Notes: generated by a model from the letters alone, not told the origin. DNA of 64,000 nt from Deroplatys truncata (GCA_030765065.1 CM060977.1:95187795-95251794), one strand, 5' to 3'. Positions 11,740 through 24,134 are shown, counted from the first letter of the stretch. Program-made: numbers and translations.

Positions 11740-11910
11740 GTTCAGTGTGAACGTAAGGGCTGGGATAATTAGTGACCAGATCATTGGGCCTTATCTACTT
11801 CCAATCAGACTAACAGCACCGACATACCTCACTTTTGTTAAAGATGTTCTTCCTAATCTACTTGATGTGATGCCTTTTTCATTAGGTAACGTGGCTACAA
11901 CGGCACCACC
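11740..11910 (+). pseudogene. mariner-like transposase fragment
   Basis: The translation from about 11747 reads GIISDQIIGPYLLP then TYLTFVKDVLPNLLD. This matches in type the segment between the first and second catalytic aspartates of the mariner-like transposase at 8416-9423 and related insect copies. It is truncated on both sides, with the LINE pseudogene joined on the right. Confidence 0.65.
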
Positions 11911-11926
11911 TGAACGCCACGTACTT

Positions 11927-13345
11927 TTTTCCGAGTGGAGGAGAAAATGATGTAATCACTGACCCCAGCCCCGATGGGAGTCGGGACTGAGAGTGTGGGA
12001 CTCGCCAATAGTCGGCATACCCACTAAAAACTCCTCCACCAGATGGAAAAAGGAAGAAGGAAAGTGGAATGGCGTGGCTTTGTGCCGTCCCGCATAGCAC
12101 CCGCGTTAGTAATTGAAGGCTGTTGGCTATGGACGGGAGCTGGTAAAGATAGTTACTAGGTTACAGCCATGAAACCTGACTGCAACACTAGTGGGAATGG
12201 CGAGGGTTAGGAAGAGATTGGAAGTTAGGATTGAGGATGGTACTAACGATGCTGTTGTTTTTGGTTGAACTCCTTCATTGCTGCAAGAAGTTCGCGACTC
12301 TCTCCGGGTTGCTCTTCAGTCTGGGGCCAAGAGATGAGACACGGATGGCTTCGGTGATGGCTGTTAGTCTGGAGTGCTGAAGTGCTGTCGAATTGCCCAG
12401 CCAGGAAAACCTGTTGAGCAACTGATGATGTTTGAAGATCCCTGATGAGTTCCTCCAGGGCTGTCAGCTTCGTCGTCATGTTCAGGAAATCCGATTGGAG
12501 ATCCTGAACGGCGTCACGTAGGCCCTGGACTCCCTCGATGATCGGCGTGAGCGATAGTGCTGGTGTCGGCGCTGGTGATGGTCCTGGTGTCGGCGTCTGT
12601 GGAACTGTCACTGGCTGCGGCGTTGGTGCTGGTGGCTTCAGCGGTGCCTTCCTGTGAGGATGCAGGGGGCAGAGCGCTTGGCCGATGAAGTGCGTTGACC
12701 CTCCACAGATTGCACAGAAACAGCGTCGGCAGCGCAGGTCGTGCTGAGTACACGTTGAGTTGGTGCAGGCGGAACTACAGTAGTGGCACCTAGGTTGTGC
12801 TGAGCAGGTCGCCTCCTCGTGTCCGTACGCACAGCAGCGCCTGCAGGGTACCTGGTGTTCTATCGGCTAGCCTCGATGCATAAGCATCGCCCTAACAAGG
12901 GAAAGCCCGCCCTCAAGGCAGCTTCATAGTTGCCAGGGTCTGCGAACTCGATCCTCACGAGCGAAGTCGATCCCTGAGCTACGATGATTCGAGTGACCTT
13001 CAAGGCTGAAGGCCACTGCTGGTGAGTTGCGCTGTTGAGGAACCTGACTGGCAGGTCCCTCGGGACTCCTCGAATAACAGCGCTGTACCTCCCAAGAAGT
13101 GCAGGCTGTATCTATAGAGGCTGGGTGCTTCCCAGGATTGGCGGCGTGGGTGCCGGTGAAGGTGTCGGCAACTGCGGAGGCAGTCGCGGCGATGCTGCGC
13201 TTGCTGGCGGCGAAGCGGCGGTTAAGGCAAAGGTTGCCCTAGGCTGCGGCGAGCTCTCCTCAGCAGATGCCGGAGGAGATGTAAAGGTTCCTGCCTTAGC
13301 AGGAGCGGCGACAGAGCGAAACTTCTTCTTCGCCATCTCGGAGCT
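11927..13345 (-). mobile_element. LINE remnant: ORF1 and 3' region without ORF2
   Basis: Minus-strand retroposon piece. From right to left it holds an ORF1/Gag pseudogene (13336 down to 12243) and then about 300 bp of non-coding sequence ending in an A-run at about 11927-11932. No reverse transcriptase is seen between the ORF1 stop and the A-run, so ORF2 was deleted or this is a non-autonomous derivative. It abuts the mariner fragment at its left. Confidence 0.6.
12243..13336 (-). pseudogene. LINE ORF1 (Gag-like) pseudogene with zinc knuckles
   Basis: Starts at the ATG at 13336 (MAKKKFRSVA). A Pro/Ala-rich N-terminus is followed by a fold-like stretch (YSAVIRGVPRDLP) of the type found before zinc knuckles in Jockey-, I- and R1-clade ORF1 proteins. 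Next come C-x2-C-x4-H-x4-C (CRRCCAYGHEEATC) and further Cys pairs, then a Pro/Thr-rich linker and a coiled-coil-like C-terminus (LRDAVQDLQSDFL). An in-frame stop near 13112, another near 12870 and a frame change before the zinc knuckles break the gene. ORF1 proteins bind the LINE RNA. Confidence 0.7.
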
Positions 13346-13349
13346 GAGT

Positions 13350-13949
13350 GTTTAATAGATTGGTAGAGATGGACCAGTGCCATGAACACCTCATCTTACA
13401 CCTCTTGACTATTTTCTCTGGAGTACTAGACTATGATGTATGCTACCCCTGCAACATCAGAGGAGGATCTTATCGCACGAATCCTGAAATACTGAATGCA
13501 AGCCGCATATATTTAACCATGCGCGTCTGTCTCTACACCGCCGATGTATGCTGTGCATTCAAGTAGTAAGTCAATAGTTTGAACCCCTTTTGTAGTTTAC
13601 TTCATGGTATGATGTTTTTGTTGCGTTTTTAAAGAAACGGGGAGCGCACATTCATCAACATATCCGAACCGTTCGCAAACTTGGACACCGCACAGCGTTC
13701 AAACTGTGTATTTCTGGACATTGGTTCCCTCATGAATGTTAACCTTAATATCCCGCTCAACATACTAAGCGTTGTTGATGTTTTTCCTATCACACTGTAA
13801 AATTTAAAACTCTCTTATACAATTAGAAAGTATCTGATTTCTGATGTGTATTAAATAAGAATACAGAATACATTTACTGGATAGGTATTCCTATTTCCAT
13901 ATTTTATTAAGTGAAGCCTTAGGATTGTTAGAAATGTTGACTCCTGTTT
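13350..13949. other. unassigned stretch
   Basis: Small frames only. I see no conserved motif or element boundary. Confidence 0.4.
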
Positions 13950-14660
13950 TCTTTCTCTACTACGTATAATAAGTAGGGGAAGTCTGGGAACAGCATAACT
14001 CAGAAACGAAAAGTCGGATAAATACCAAACTCGATATTTAGGTTCAGCATCTTTCAAAGATGCGACACGAAGATTTTCAAGAAAATCCCTCCGCCCCAGA
14101 CTACACTTTACATATAAAAATTTTCGAAAATTCTGATTTTCCCAAATATGTCTCAATATGTTTAAGATCTTTTTATGACAAATGAAATGTGTATCATGAA
14201 TTTTATGGAAATGTCCCCAAAAGTCCTCTTCATTCTGAATAAATTTTGCATCACTGGTAAACCGTAAGACATAGACACAATTTTTGTAGGCACAAAACGT
14301 AGATCTCGTTAAAACACACAATTTATGTCATGTACATTGTTATTGAGGAGTGAACCATTTCTGAGATATTCCTTGTTATTTGTTTCAATTCTCCAATACT
14401 TATACTTTTCTCAAATGCGAATTCGTTATTCGCTTTTTTATGTCCTGGATATGCAAAGAGAATGGAATGCTCCAAATAGCAACGAGCACTTAAAAGATTT
14501 TACTTAAAGCCTATATCATATTCCCCTTGCATCTACAAGAAAATTAGCAAAAGGTTAACATCTCGATTAACATGACGCATGTGGAGAATAAGCGTTTGTA
14601 AAAATAGTTTGTGCAAGAGTAGATAAAGTCAGGTGAGTACAATACGTCAGATTTTTTTAT
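13950..14660 (+). repeat. family A repeat with internal deletion
   Basis: Head TTTCTCTACTACGTATAATA joins directly to the GAACAGCATAACTC box, so about 130 bp of the head region are missing. The rest follows the order of the copy at 7207 and ends AATACGTCAGATTTTTTTA. Confidence 0.75.
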
Positions 14661-15595
14661 TACAATTAATACAATGGGGTCGTCTGCTAGGTGTTCCCTC
14701 CGTTAAGTAGTTTTATCCTATCCTATAGGCTATGTAGCATTTCAAGAACTTGGAAGATGTCGTGGGGAGGTTAAGGAAGTCAGACGTTACGTGGATGTTT
14801 TACATTCTTTTGAATATCGGGTGATTTTTCATCTGTTTATTAGGGATAAAGGGAATGATTTACTATAAAAACCCTCTGGAGTCTAGGTTATTGTACTATA
14901 ATTTCATAAAGAATAGAGTAGTACATGACATTAATTCGTCATTCTAGTTTATAAGCAAACGTCGAGTAAGAAGGTAGTTCTTAATGTATAAAAGGTGTAT
15001 TTCAATTTGTAATGCGTGAAGATAATGTCTTAAGTGTTGACCATCTGACTTTAGTATATAGTAGTGCCTAGATGACTGTGTATAAAGTACAAAGAAAGAA
15101 GGCACAATAACCTGTCAATAGCCTATGCCCCTTTCAACACTTTCTTTTTTACTTGTTTGTATCCTTATTTTGAAAATAATGAGGCAGGTAGCCAAAGGCA
15201 GAGTTTCCGGAACTGGAAAGATTTGCCACTTGAGTGCAAGTTGTTTCTCTTTACTGAAAGATGAAAAATAATGTAAAGCTCCCTCCATCTTTGTGAAGTG
15301 AAAGTGTGTTCCTAGTAGTACCACTTTGAACTCAGAAGTTCTCCACTGCTTACCACACGCCACGTTACCTGCTCTTCGAGATCAAAAGGAAAGGACTCAA
15401 GTGCCGCGACTGTTTTGTCCATAAAGTCATTTTGAGAGTCCGCCTCTGTGAACATACATTGGAAAAGATGGCGCTTTCACTTTCCCTTGCCTTAAAGGAA
15501 GGAACGTTCCTTTTTCCGTAGGAGAATTTGATAGCTGAGGAGCAAGACAAGCATGCCAGTGGAGACTATACACGGTGTTCCCAAATACACGTTCA
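14661..15595. other. unassigned stretch with two adjacent minus-strand ORFs
   Basis: Minus-strand frames of 61 codons (15365-15550) and 82 codons (15115-15363) lie next to each other in different frames. Neither shows a domain I recognise. Base composition is like the flanks. They could be a decayed coding remnant or chance. Confidence 0.3.
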
Positions 15596-16200
15596 ATTAA
15601 GCATGTATAATCAGTAAACGCTAAGGCATAGTCGAAAACCTACTACACGAAAAACATAAATCTCTTTAAAATGTATAATTTATTTCAAATAACTTCTTTT
15701 GTGGCATTAGCAACTTCCGTTATTAACGGTTCGAATTGTTCAATACTCATCCATTCTTTTAAAAGAGCTGTCGATTTTCAGTAGTTTCTCGCGAAGCCAT
15801 GGAAAGAGTGTGGAATTCATAGATTATTGCCAGAAAATTCATGATATAGCTTTTCTTTGTCATGTAGATATCATTTACATGTGATACTTTAATCAAAATA
15901 GTTAGAGCCACTTTTTAGAAAACCAAACATTTTGTAAAAATCTTTAATGCAAAGGGTAATTGCGCGGGGGAAGATTTTCTTTAAAATATACGTGTCGTAT
16001 TTTTATAAGATACCTATTGAACCTAACTTCCAAGTTTGGTGTTTATCCAATTTTTCGCTTTTAAGTTATGCTGTTCATACACACGCACACGAACATATTT
16101 CTAACTTTATTTATTCATGGGCATCAAAACATGCATTTCCGGTGAAATATCGGTGTCGAATTTTCGGGCGGAATGCAATACCTTCTCTACCCACTATGTC
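15596..16200. repeat. family A fold-back: plus piece joined to minus piece
   Basis: At 15596-15825 family A landmarks are in plus orientation (GTCGAAAACCTACTACACG, TTTCTCGCGA). From about 15826 to 16200 they are in minus orientation (AGAAAATTCATGATATAGC to the head at CCCACTATG). The two halves meet head to head, as in fold-back or template-switched copies. Confidence 0.6.
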
Positions 16201-16212
16201 ACCCGTGGACAA

Positions 16213-16680
16213 CTAAAAATGAGAAGTCTTGAACGTCCTACATGGCACAGCGCCTTGTTTACACCACACGGAATATAGTCTCCGTAAGAGGGGTTTCGAT
16301 CCCTTGAGCTGCCGTAGTTCCGGCGCTGCAAGACGCATTACTAGAAGTACGCTGGGCCAAACGTCCGAGTCCCACCCGTAGAGGTATAGTTTGGACTGGG
16401 TTGGACTCGGTAGGGCCATGGGAGATTGGGTACGTCTGTGCGGATTTCTGTACAGGCGGGGTTGTGAGACGCCTCAAGATCCTCCGCTACCGCACTGGAT
16501 AGCCGGTAGACAGGCTTGGCTTTCGCGAGGATTGGCTTTTCAGACTCCAGGTATTGGCCTCGTGGGGAACCCCACGGGTTGCAGAGTCACTCGGTTGACG
16601 CCTTCCCCTGGATTTAGGAGGGTAGCTTGGGCTCTGGCTCTTGCTCTGGTAGACCTTCGCTTTACATACAGAATATAGTT
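16213..16680. other. GC-rich dispersed-looking segment
   Basis: Composition changes sharply to GC-rich. A B-box-like TTTCGATCCC occurs at about 16287-16296. A 95-codon plus frame (16391-16678) has no recognisable domain. It looks like a retroposed segment inserted in AT-rich DNA, but I cannot name it or find its direct repeats. Confidence 0.35.
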
Positions 16681-16984
16681 GTGTAGCAAGTTGTTGTACG
16701 GTATTACTAGATATTCTATCTTTGCGTGTGTTTTCTATAGAGCTGCGGCAAAGTGTAGGGAACTTCTGTGGTTACAACACAGGTTCACTTCTCGCATGTA
16801 GCACACACCCTTTTTCTTGGTGTTAGGTATGTTTAATCAACGCACAAAAGCTTCTTATTTTCCATAAACTGCATTTCCTACATGGCATTCACTATAGTTT
16901 ATAATATAATAGTTATTATAGTACTTCTTTAAGGGTTTCTTCTACCTAACTGTATACGAAACCACTGATAAACAATTAAATTAC

Positions 16985-17275
16985 GTTAAATTTATGGACG
17001 CTCTTTATATACTATGGTCCTTAGCATTCCATTCTATATTGGGCGTGAAAGGCCAGAAAGTTTACTCAGAGGCCTGTTTGTTAGGATTGAGGTTATTTTA
17101 CGGGCCGTAAATCTACGACACGGCACCACTGGCTTTACTTCCCTTTGGAAGGAAGCCGTGCTAAGGATTTTTACTCCCGAAAAAAAATCAATCGCCCTCC
17201 GCCGGGTTTAAACCCGCGACCTCGGGTACTATAGGCTAGCATGGTAACCACTACACAACGGAGGACGACGAAACC
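16985..17275 (-). mobile_element. tRNA-derived SINE, copy 2
   Basis: Reverse-orientation copy of the SINE at 10495-10790. The tRNA-like head is at the right: TGGTTACCATGCTAGCC as A box and GTCGCGGGTTTAAACCC as B box when read on the minus strand. The body keeps TTCCTTCCAAAGGG and the tail GGGCGTGAAAGG or equivalents. Confidence 0.7.
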
Positions 17276-17339
17276 ACCGATAGGCAAAAGTATCAGGCCC
17301 GAACAGGTTCTCTTTCAGTGAACCATACCGCATTTGACA

Positions 17340-18475
17340 ATGGCAGAACGCGCATACAGACGTAGGCACAAAGAAGTCTCTCCTTGCACTAACTGGGTGT
17401 TCTGCTCGTGAAGCTGTAGCTCGTACTAGAGTCCCTGCAGCTACCCGCAGAGATGGGCGACATTATCCAGGGAAGGGATTGAACGCCGTCGTCCTGGTTT
17501 AGGAAGAAGACGTGTTTCCACTGACCTCCTTGTTCAACGGATTTTAACCCTATTGAAAATGTTTGAGCTGAGGTGAAAAGGGAGGTGCGCTCGAATTTAC
17601 CTGCAAATGCGCGAAGAGCAAAACATGGCTTCTGGGCATAAATTAAAGATGCCTTGATACAGCTTTAATTGCAGCAGTAGAGAGGAACCCTTCCAAACTG
17701 CTTCTGAAATTAAGGATCAGCTCCAACAGCTCTATGACGTATAGATGACGCAGGACTTCTTTTACGAACGGTAGCTAAAAACAACATTTGACAGACGATC
17801 ACAGATTGTTTCGCCTCGTGTTGGCTGAGGAAAATGCCAACCGCGACAGGAGCAACACGATATTCTCAGACGAGATGACATTTTATTCCACATGTATGGC
17901 AAAGATGATTGTATACCATCCAAAGGGGCCCCGATACGATGCAAAATACTTGACTTCACAATTTCATCATGGTCGTCCGTCTGTATCTTGTTGGATATCA
18001 AGAGACGGTCTAGGTGTGTTGTGGCAACTTGACGATACATTGAACAATGCGCAATATACGGTAATACTTGAGAATATTTTGATCCCTCTGTAAGGATGAG
18101 ATATTCTGATGGGAGTGTTGAATTCGTAAAGGATAATCATTCTGTCCACATAAGTCGAAAGGTTTCAACTTGATTCTCAGGGAGGCATTAAATTAGAGGG
18201 ATATACTGACCTCCTTGTTCAATTGATTTCAACCGTATTGAAAATGTTTGAGCTGAGGTGAAAAGGGAGGTGCGCTCGAATTACCCTGCAAATGCACAAA
18301 GAACAGAACATGGCTTCTGGGCATAAATTAAAGAAGCCTTGGAACATTATAGCTTCTCGTCCACGTTTCTGCAGCGAAACACTGTCATTTATGCCCAAAC
18401 GATTGAGGCAATTATACATGTTAAGGGGGAAAACCCCGATATTAATTTTGCTTATTTTTATGTGTTTTAGAAGAT
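17340..18475 (+). pseudogene. Tc1-like transposase pseudogene with duplicated 3' part
   Basis: The N-terminal part near 17410-17515 encodes an Arg-rich DNA-binding segment (ERRRPGLGRRR). A C-terminal segment with NPIENV followed by AEVKREVRS occurs at about 17527-17655 and again, with few changes, at about 18208-18335. Between the two copies a decayed central part remains (HFIPHVWQ-like and FHHGRPSVSCW). Many stops and frameshifts are present. Terminal inverted repeats were not found. Confidence 0.65.
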
Positions 18476-18479
18476 AATA

Positions 18480-19142
18480 GTTTATTTACATTTACTTCCT
18501 AGTTATTTAAAACGTGTGTTTTAGTATATTACATTTGGTTTACATAAATATGCCTAAAACTTAGAATGCTGATGTTGTATTAATGCAATATTGCGTTATA
18601 CACAGCTAGTAATAAAATTAACAACAAAAATGTCAAAACCAATGCGAGATTTGAGCCAAGGAGCTTATGAGAGTAATCGGTTCTTTCTTATCTTATCTAC
18701 CATAACGTTGATCCGTGCTCTGTTTTCAGCGGCTTATAACGTGACCATTGCACTCACAGGCACAGATCATTCTACAGTTCCTGCATGTGCGTTGTAAATG
18801 TTACGGAGGAACACGATGCCCTAGACGGCACATGGAATCTAGCGATGACTTTTTTTGTCCACGAATGTTTGTGGTAGAGAAAGTAAAAATGTTTATTTTG
18901 GATACAGAAGACTTCAAAGCATATATTTCGGTGAAATTTTGGCATCAATGTTTTACATGGAATGCAAAGATACACTATGTGTCTATAAAGAACGTGAAAG
19001 GTAATAAAACTTTCGTATGAATAATTTGTATTATGTTTAGTTGGAGCGATTCTTTTGGAATAAGTGATTCATACGATTCGTTCACGATACACGAAGCCTC
19101 CCCTTATCTACTACCCTAGTGCCTCGCCTACAATATTATGAA

Positions 19143-19181
<39 letters not shown>

Positions 19182-19925
19182 TATTATTATTTATTATTAT
19201 TTATACGTAATAGAAGATTGTTATAGTGTAAAAGTATTGTATCGAATTCATTTCATCAAATTCAAGGAATCTTTTATGCATGAGAATACGCTTAGTTATA
19301 TCGATGCATGTTCTTTCTTAGGGTTTTAATATAGATTGCAGTAGGTGTATAAACTAATATTTTAAACATTTTAAACTTTTTAATATTGTGTAATCAAGAT
19401 ATTGTTCTAACAAGAACCTACTTCTCACTCCACTTTGGATATACTGTATATAATAGCTACTACACTGTAATCAGGCAATACAGTGTATTAGATCTCTCTG
19501 TAAAATATTATAAATTAATTCTATTGTTGATATCACATGCTGCAGCCTCCGAACCTCCGTTCATCCGTTGGGAAATGTTTACGAATAATTTTACTGTATT
19601 TTAAGTTTACACACTCCTTATAAATATTACACTATCTCGGCTGAACTCGGTCCTCTTAGGTCATGACATCTCATGTCGAAAAATCGTGTTGATCTAATAA
19701 TTAATATTATCATTCCTAACTATTATTTCAACTAGTACTTCGATGATTCTGGTCTACTACAAATGCTCAATTTCTTGACTGCTGTTTTGTTTTCGTATAC
19801 CATGTTATAATATCATAACGCGTGGTAATTTCCCTACACACCAGCGTACTCACACGGCAGTATTCGCCTTGGCTCGGCTCGGCAGCCAAGGTTGGGTAGT
19901 AAACAAAGTGCAAACGAGAGTGAAT
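18480..19925. other. AT-rich stretch with a family A scrap and a microsatellite
   Basis: A head fragment of family A in minus orientation is recognisable at about 18875-19020 (AGAGAAAGTAAAAATG, TTCGGTGAAATTTTGGCATC). A TTA microsatellite fills 19146-19200. The rest has only short frames. Confidence 0.45.
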
Positions 19926-19929
19926 CGAG

Positions 19930-20830
19930 AACGTCCTTTTGATCCACGATTCATGCATGATTCTTGTGATGCTTTTTGAACGATGATGCATGCACGATTC
20001 TTGCAGATCTTTTTTGAACGATTCATGTACGATTCTTGAGATTTTTATGAACGTTCGATTTATACGACTCTTTTTAAAGGACGATTCATGCACGACTCTT
20101 GTCATTCTTCTTGAACGACAATTCACGCACGATTCTTTTTGAACAACGAATCATGGACAATTCTTGCGATGTTTTTTGAACAACGATTCTTGCGACTTTC
20201 TTGAACGCCGATTCATGCAGATTTTTGTGAGTGTTTTTGAACGATGATTCATGCACAACTCTTGCAGTTCTTTTTGAACGACGATTCGTGCACAATTCCT
20301 GCGATGTTTTTGAACGTACGACGAAGGACGATTCATGTACGATTATTGTCGTTCTTTTTGAACGAAGATTCATGCACGATTCTTTTTGAACGACGAATCA
20401 TGGACAATTCTTGCGAGGTTTTTTGAACGATGATTCATACACGATTCTTGCGACTCTTTTTGAACGCCGATTCAAGCAGATTTTTGCGGGTGTTTTTGAA
20501 CGATGATTCATGCACGATTCTTGCCGTTCTTTTTGAACGATTCGTGCAAGATTCTTTGATTTTTTTAACGCTGATTCATACGACTCTTTTTGAAGGACGA
20601 TTCATGCAAAATTCTTATCATCCTTTTTTAACGACGGTTCATGCACGATTCTTTTTGAACGACGAATCATGGGCAATTCTTGCGATGTTTTTTGAACGAT
20701 GATTCATGCCAATCTTTTTGAACGACGAATCATGGGCAAGTCTTGCATGGTTTTTGAACGACGATTCACGCTAAAACTGACACGATTTATGCGATTTTTT
20801 CTTGTAGTCGTTCATATGAATGATTCGTTC
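19930..20830. repeat. 40-bp tandem array (GATTCATGCACGATTCTT type)
   Basis: Imperfect units contain TTTTTGAACGACGATTCATG and CACGATTCTTGCGA with lengths from about 30 to 45 bp. The words GATTCATG and CATGATTC-like variants occur in both senses, so units contain internal dyads. Both strands have several 60-120 codon frames made of repeats, which I do not regard as genes. Confidence 0.85.
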
Positions 20831-21755
20831 ATAAGTCGCTCCATGTCTAGTTTGCATACCCATTAATAAACAATAGAGGGCAAAGAAAGTCGTGTGAACG
20901 CTATACAGACTTTTTCCTTATGTTCACGAATTTTTGGACACCCTATATACACAAATTACTTAATAGATACCCCTAATTTTCTGAGAGAAGTTAAATGCGG
21001 CGTAAGACGCACAGTGAGCTTAATCTGGTGCTGTAGTTCTGCAAGGAAAGGGTAATAATAATAAGACTAGCAAAACGTTTGAGGTTCTTTGTAGTACAGT
21101 ATCTCTTGCTGCGGGTTGTTGACGTGGCCTTTATTGTGGCAGCTGCATTGCGTAAATTTCCTCCCCCCTTCGCGCACGTATTCCATGCCTACTTGCAGAA
21201 TTCAGGCGGAAGAAATGCGGCACCTCTACACACGTTGGTTTAAATCGCGGGCAAAGCAGTGGGGTAAAGCCTGTACGAGGGCGCACATGCGAAAGTTTCA
21301 TCTTCACTTGTCTACCCACGTGCCTTCTCTCCACAAAATGCAATCAAGCTAATTGCGTTAATTCGTACGTCGCCACGTATAGTTGAGGAATGCTCATTTC
21401 GCCTCCATTGTGAAGCGTCCTCCACGGCGCTTAAAGTGGACGTCGGAATTATACGTAATAAAATGGAACTGTTTAAACATGCAGAAGCTCTCTGACAGTC
21501 GAATCTTGGCATTCCGCGCGTCGTCAGAGCTACCTGCTTTATTAACGTTGACAGCTTCATCAGTAAGCCTGATACATGCACAAGCTCTCTATGCGGAGAT
21601 TACAGGAAGCTTCTGGCATTTCCTTTTGCTACAAAACGTACCTATTCTATCAACAGAAGGAGCATTGGTTCAATTCTGATCATTTTTAAAAATTAAGGAA
21701 TTATAATCTGAGTTCTTATATCCGTAAAGCAACGGCATTTCGTGGTTTTCCTGGG
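20831..21755. other. unassigned stretch
   Basis: Two overlapping short frames on each strand (60-100 codons) but no motif I recognise. No element ends seen. Confidence 0.35.
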
Positions 21756-22845
21756 TCGACAGGCGAATGCTGAGGTGGTTCATCCTCTACCATAACTCTC
21801 CTGCCTCCCATTTATGCACTCATCATCTTCCTTGTCATCCGTTTCAGGGTTGTAGGACCTGGCGATGGTGTTCGCCAGGTTGCACTGTGCGCTCTGTCGT
21901 CCAGGGACTACTCGGCTGGAACATGCCTTTGAGTGCTTTTGGATGGGAGCTCTCGGAGGTTTAGGACCCTTTAGTGGGATTGGGCGGCGTTGTAGGCTTT
22001 CAATCTGGAAACATTAGGGACTCCTGCACCTGTCATCAACCGGATCTGGTGGGCATCTCAGGCAACGTGTCTGCCGACGCCGCTGCCAAATCGGCCATTT
22101 TATCACCCAGATGTTTTACCTGTGTTGTTCCTTCCTCAGATTTTTATGTTATTTTACGTTACCGTATCCTCTCGCGCTGGCACGATGAGTGGGCGGCTCT
22201 TAGGGGGAACAAGTTGCGGGAGGTTAAACCTCTTCCATTAGTCTGGCGTACCTCTTCTCGTTCTTCTCATCGGGAAGAGGTGCTTTTAGCCCGCCTACGA
22301 ATCCGACATTGCCTTTATAGCCATAGATACCTGCTCAGTGGTGACCCCGCACCAGTATGCGAGCAGTGTCCTGCGCCCTTAACGGTGCGTCACGTTTTAA
22401 CAGAGTGTCAAGTTTTAGCTCCATTGCGCAGTCGTGTGGGCCTGCCTGTTGGCATAGCCAACGTTTTGGCCGACGACGCGAATGCTGTAGAATGTCTTTT
22501 ACATCTTATCAATGGAGTGGTTTTAATCGGCGCGTTTGATGCGTTGAGCGTCTTTTAATATTGTGATTTTATATTGCCGTTTTAATGGGGGCTCTACTCC
22601 CCTGTGGACATAGACGCTCATTTCCTATGCGTTCTACAGTTCTTGACACGTTTTACTATTTTATTGAATTGTTTCACGTGTCTTTTGTAGTCGTTTTAAC
22701 TATTCATGACTGATTTTAGAGTATTTGACTATGCGCTTTTTTACTCGTATTTTATTTTTGGACCTTCAATTTTATACTTTGTGAGGGCGCTAATGACCAC
22801 AGCAGTTTAGCGCACTTAAACCGCATATCATCATCATCATCAACC
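21756..22845 (+). mobile_element. 5'-truncated LINE 3' end
   Basis: The right end of a non-LTR retrotransposon: the last part of ORF2 (RNase H and Cys/His end), a stop at 22556-22558, then a 3' UTR ending GCGCTAATGACCACAGCAG, AGCGCACTTAAACCG and a TCA-repeat tail (22833-22845). Such a tail with trinucleotide repeat is common in I/LOA-like arthropod LINEs. The reverse transcriptase and endonuclease domains are missing. Confidence 0.75.
21974..22558 (+). pseudogene. LINE ORF2 C-terminus (RNase H and zinc-finger end)
   Basis: An open frame of 194 codons. Residues about 30-45 read GISGNVSADAAAKSA, the end of the RNase H domain with its last acidic residue. Residues about 130-145 read CEQCPAPLTVRHVLTEC, a C-x2-C-x8-H-x4-C unit that closes ORF2 in I- and R1-type LINEs. 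Upstream RNase H sequence continues in other frames back to about 21770, so the gene is broken there. Confidence 0.75.
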
Positions 22846-23384
22846 GGATCTGGACTCTCTTCGAGTGAATCGTCGTTCAAAAGAGCTTAGAAATTACACA
22901 CGAGAATAAGTCAAGAAACTCAGGAAAGTTACGAATGTATGCATGAATGCGTCTCTGATTTAGAATGGACTAACTTTTCTTAACTTAAGCTTCATCCACA
23001 TAACACTATTCCTACCACGTCCCTTCTCTGGTGGTCCAATCTTAAAATCCTACGTATGTGTTTCTTATCTTGTTGCTAAGCCGTACCTTCTACGTTTTTA
23101 ATTTACCGAATTTAATTTACGTGACTTTTCAAACGTACTGAGGTAAACCCTAACTGCATTTCGGAAACATTTAAGCTAATGTGTTCTATCCTCAGCTGTT
23201 ACTAATGTCTTCCTTTCCTGACTCGCTAATTATCTTTTTTTTCTCTCCCCAGACACATCTTTCAGCTCAAATTAATTACATTATACGTTGATTTAATATA
23301 CGGAAATTGTTTATTGCAAGTATATATCTGGCCTACTTTTATTTCTTGGCTTAATTATTTATATCTTCCTGTCAGTAATTATGG
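22846..23384. other. unassigned stretch
   Basis: The phrase CAACCGGATCTGG follows the LINE tail at 22844 and also occurs inside the LINE at about 22036. No other structure seen. Confidence 0.35.
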
Positions 23385-23705
23385 TATCAAGTGATAGAAA
23401 AAACGTGCTTTACAAAAAGCTTACATCTCTTTAAAACAAAGAATTTATTTTAAGTAATTTTTTGAGGCATAAGCCTTTACGAGATATCGGTTTAGCAAAT
23501 GGTTGGAATTCTTCAGAACTTTGTCATTCTCTTAGCCCTGTTGATATTGAGATGTTTCTCGCGATTGCATGGAAACAGTGAGAAATTTTAAGGCCAGCAT
23601 ATAGCGTTCAGTTCTTAAACATTTAACTATCACTGTTGTCTTTGTATCTCTAACGAAATGTGTAATATGGCCATTTCTATAGAGGTTTATCTTGATGTCT
23701 GGAAA
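23385..23705 (+). repeat. family A repeat, 3' half
   Basis: Contains the CTACAC/AAAA-related start, the TTTCTCGCGATTGCATGG box, the AAGGCCAGCATATAGCGT box and the TTGTATCTCTAACGAAATG box of the second subfamily of family A. Both ends are missing. Confidence 0.65.
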
Positions 23706-24134
23706 TTTAATGAACTCCAACGTATCATTCATTTAGCACAGAAAGGGACCACTCTCTTGTTTGGGAGTTAAATGTTTAAATTAAAAATACTTAAGATATC
23801 AAGGACAGGGTGCATTTCACAATAATCCAGAATGGAAAAAGAATGAGTTAAGCACTAGATCGTGCCCAAACGAAATGATCTAACTCAGCAACTTAGTGAT
23901 GATACTGATATAGAAGAAGCTCGCAACATTTTGAGATGGGAGTTACTTAAAGGCTGTTGAATCCGTGTCGCAAACATTTAAAAACGCTGTGAAAATAATA
24001 TAAACAATGAAGTTGGTAATACTTGCGGGATTAAGCGTAAAGCCTTCAAGTGTCTATGCGCATTCCAGAAAAATGAGAACTCATCATTCCACAAATGCTG
24101 CAGCTGCCCTGTATCTACCACCAAGATAAAAGAT

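Noticed and set aside
19930-20830. CRISPR-like or integron-like array
   Set aside because: Repeats are directly adjacent with no conserved spacer size, and no associated genes exist.
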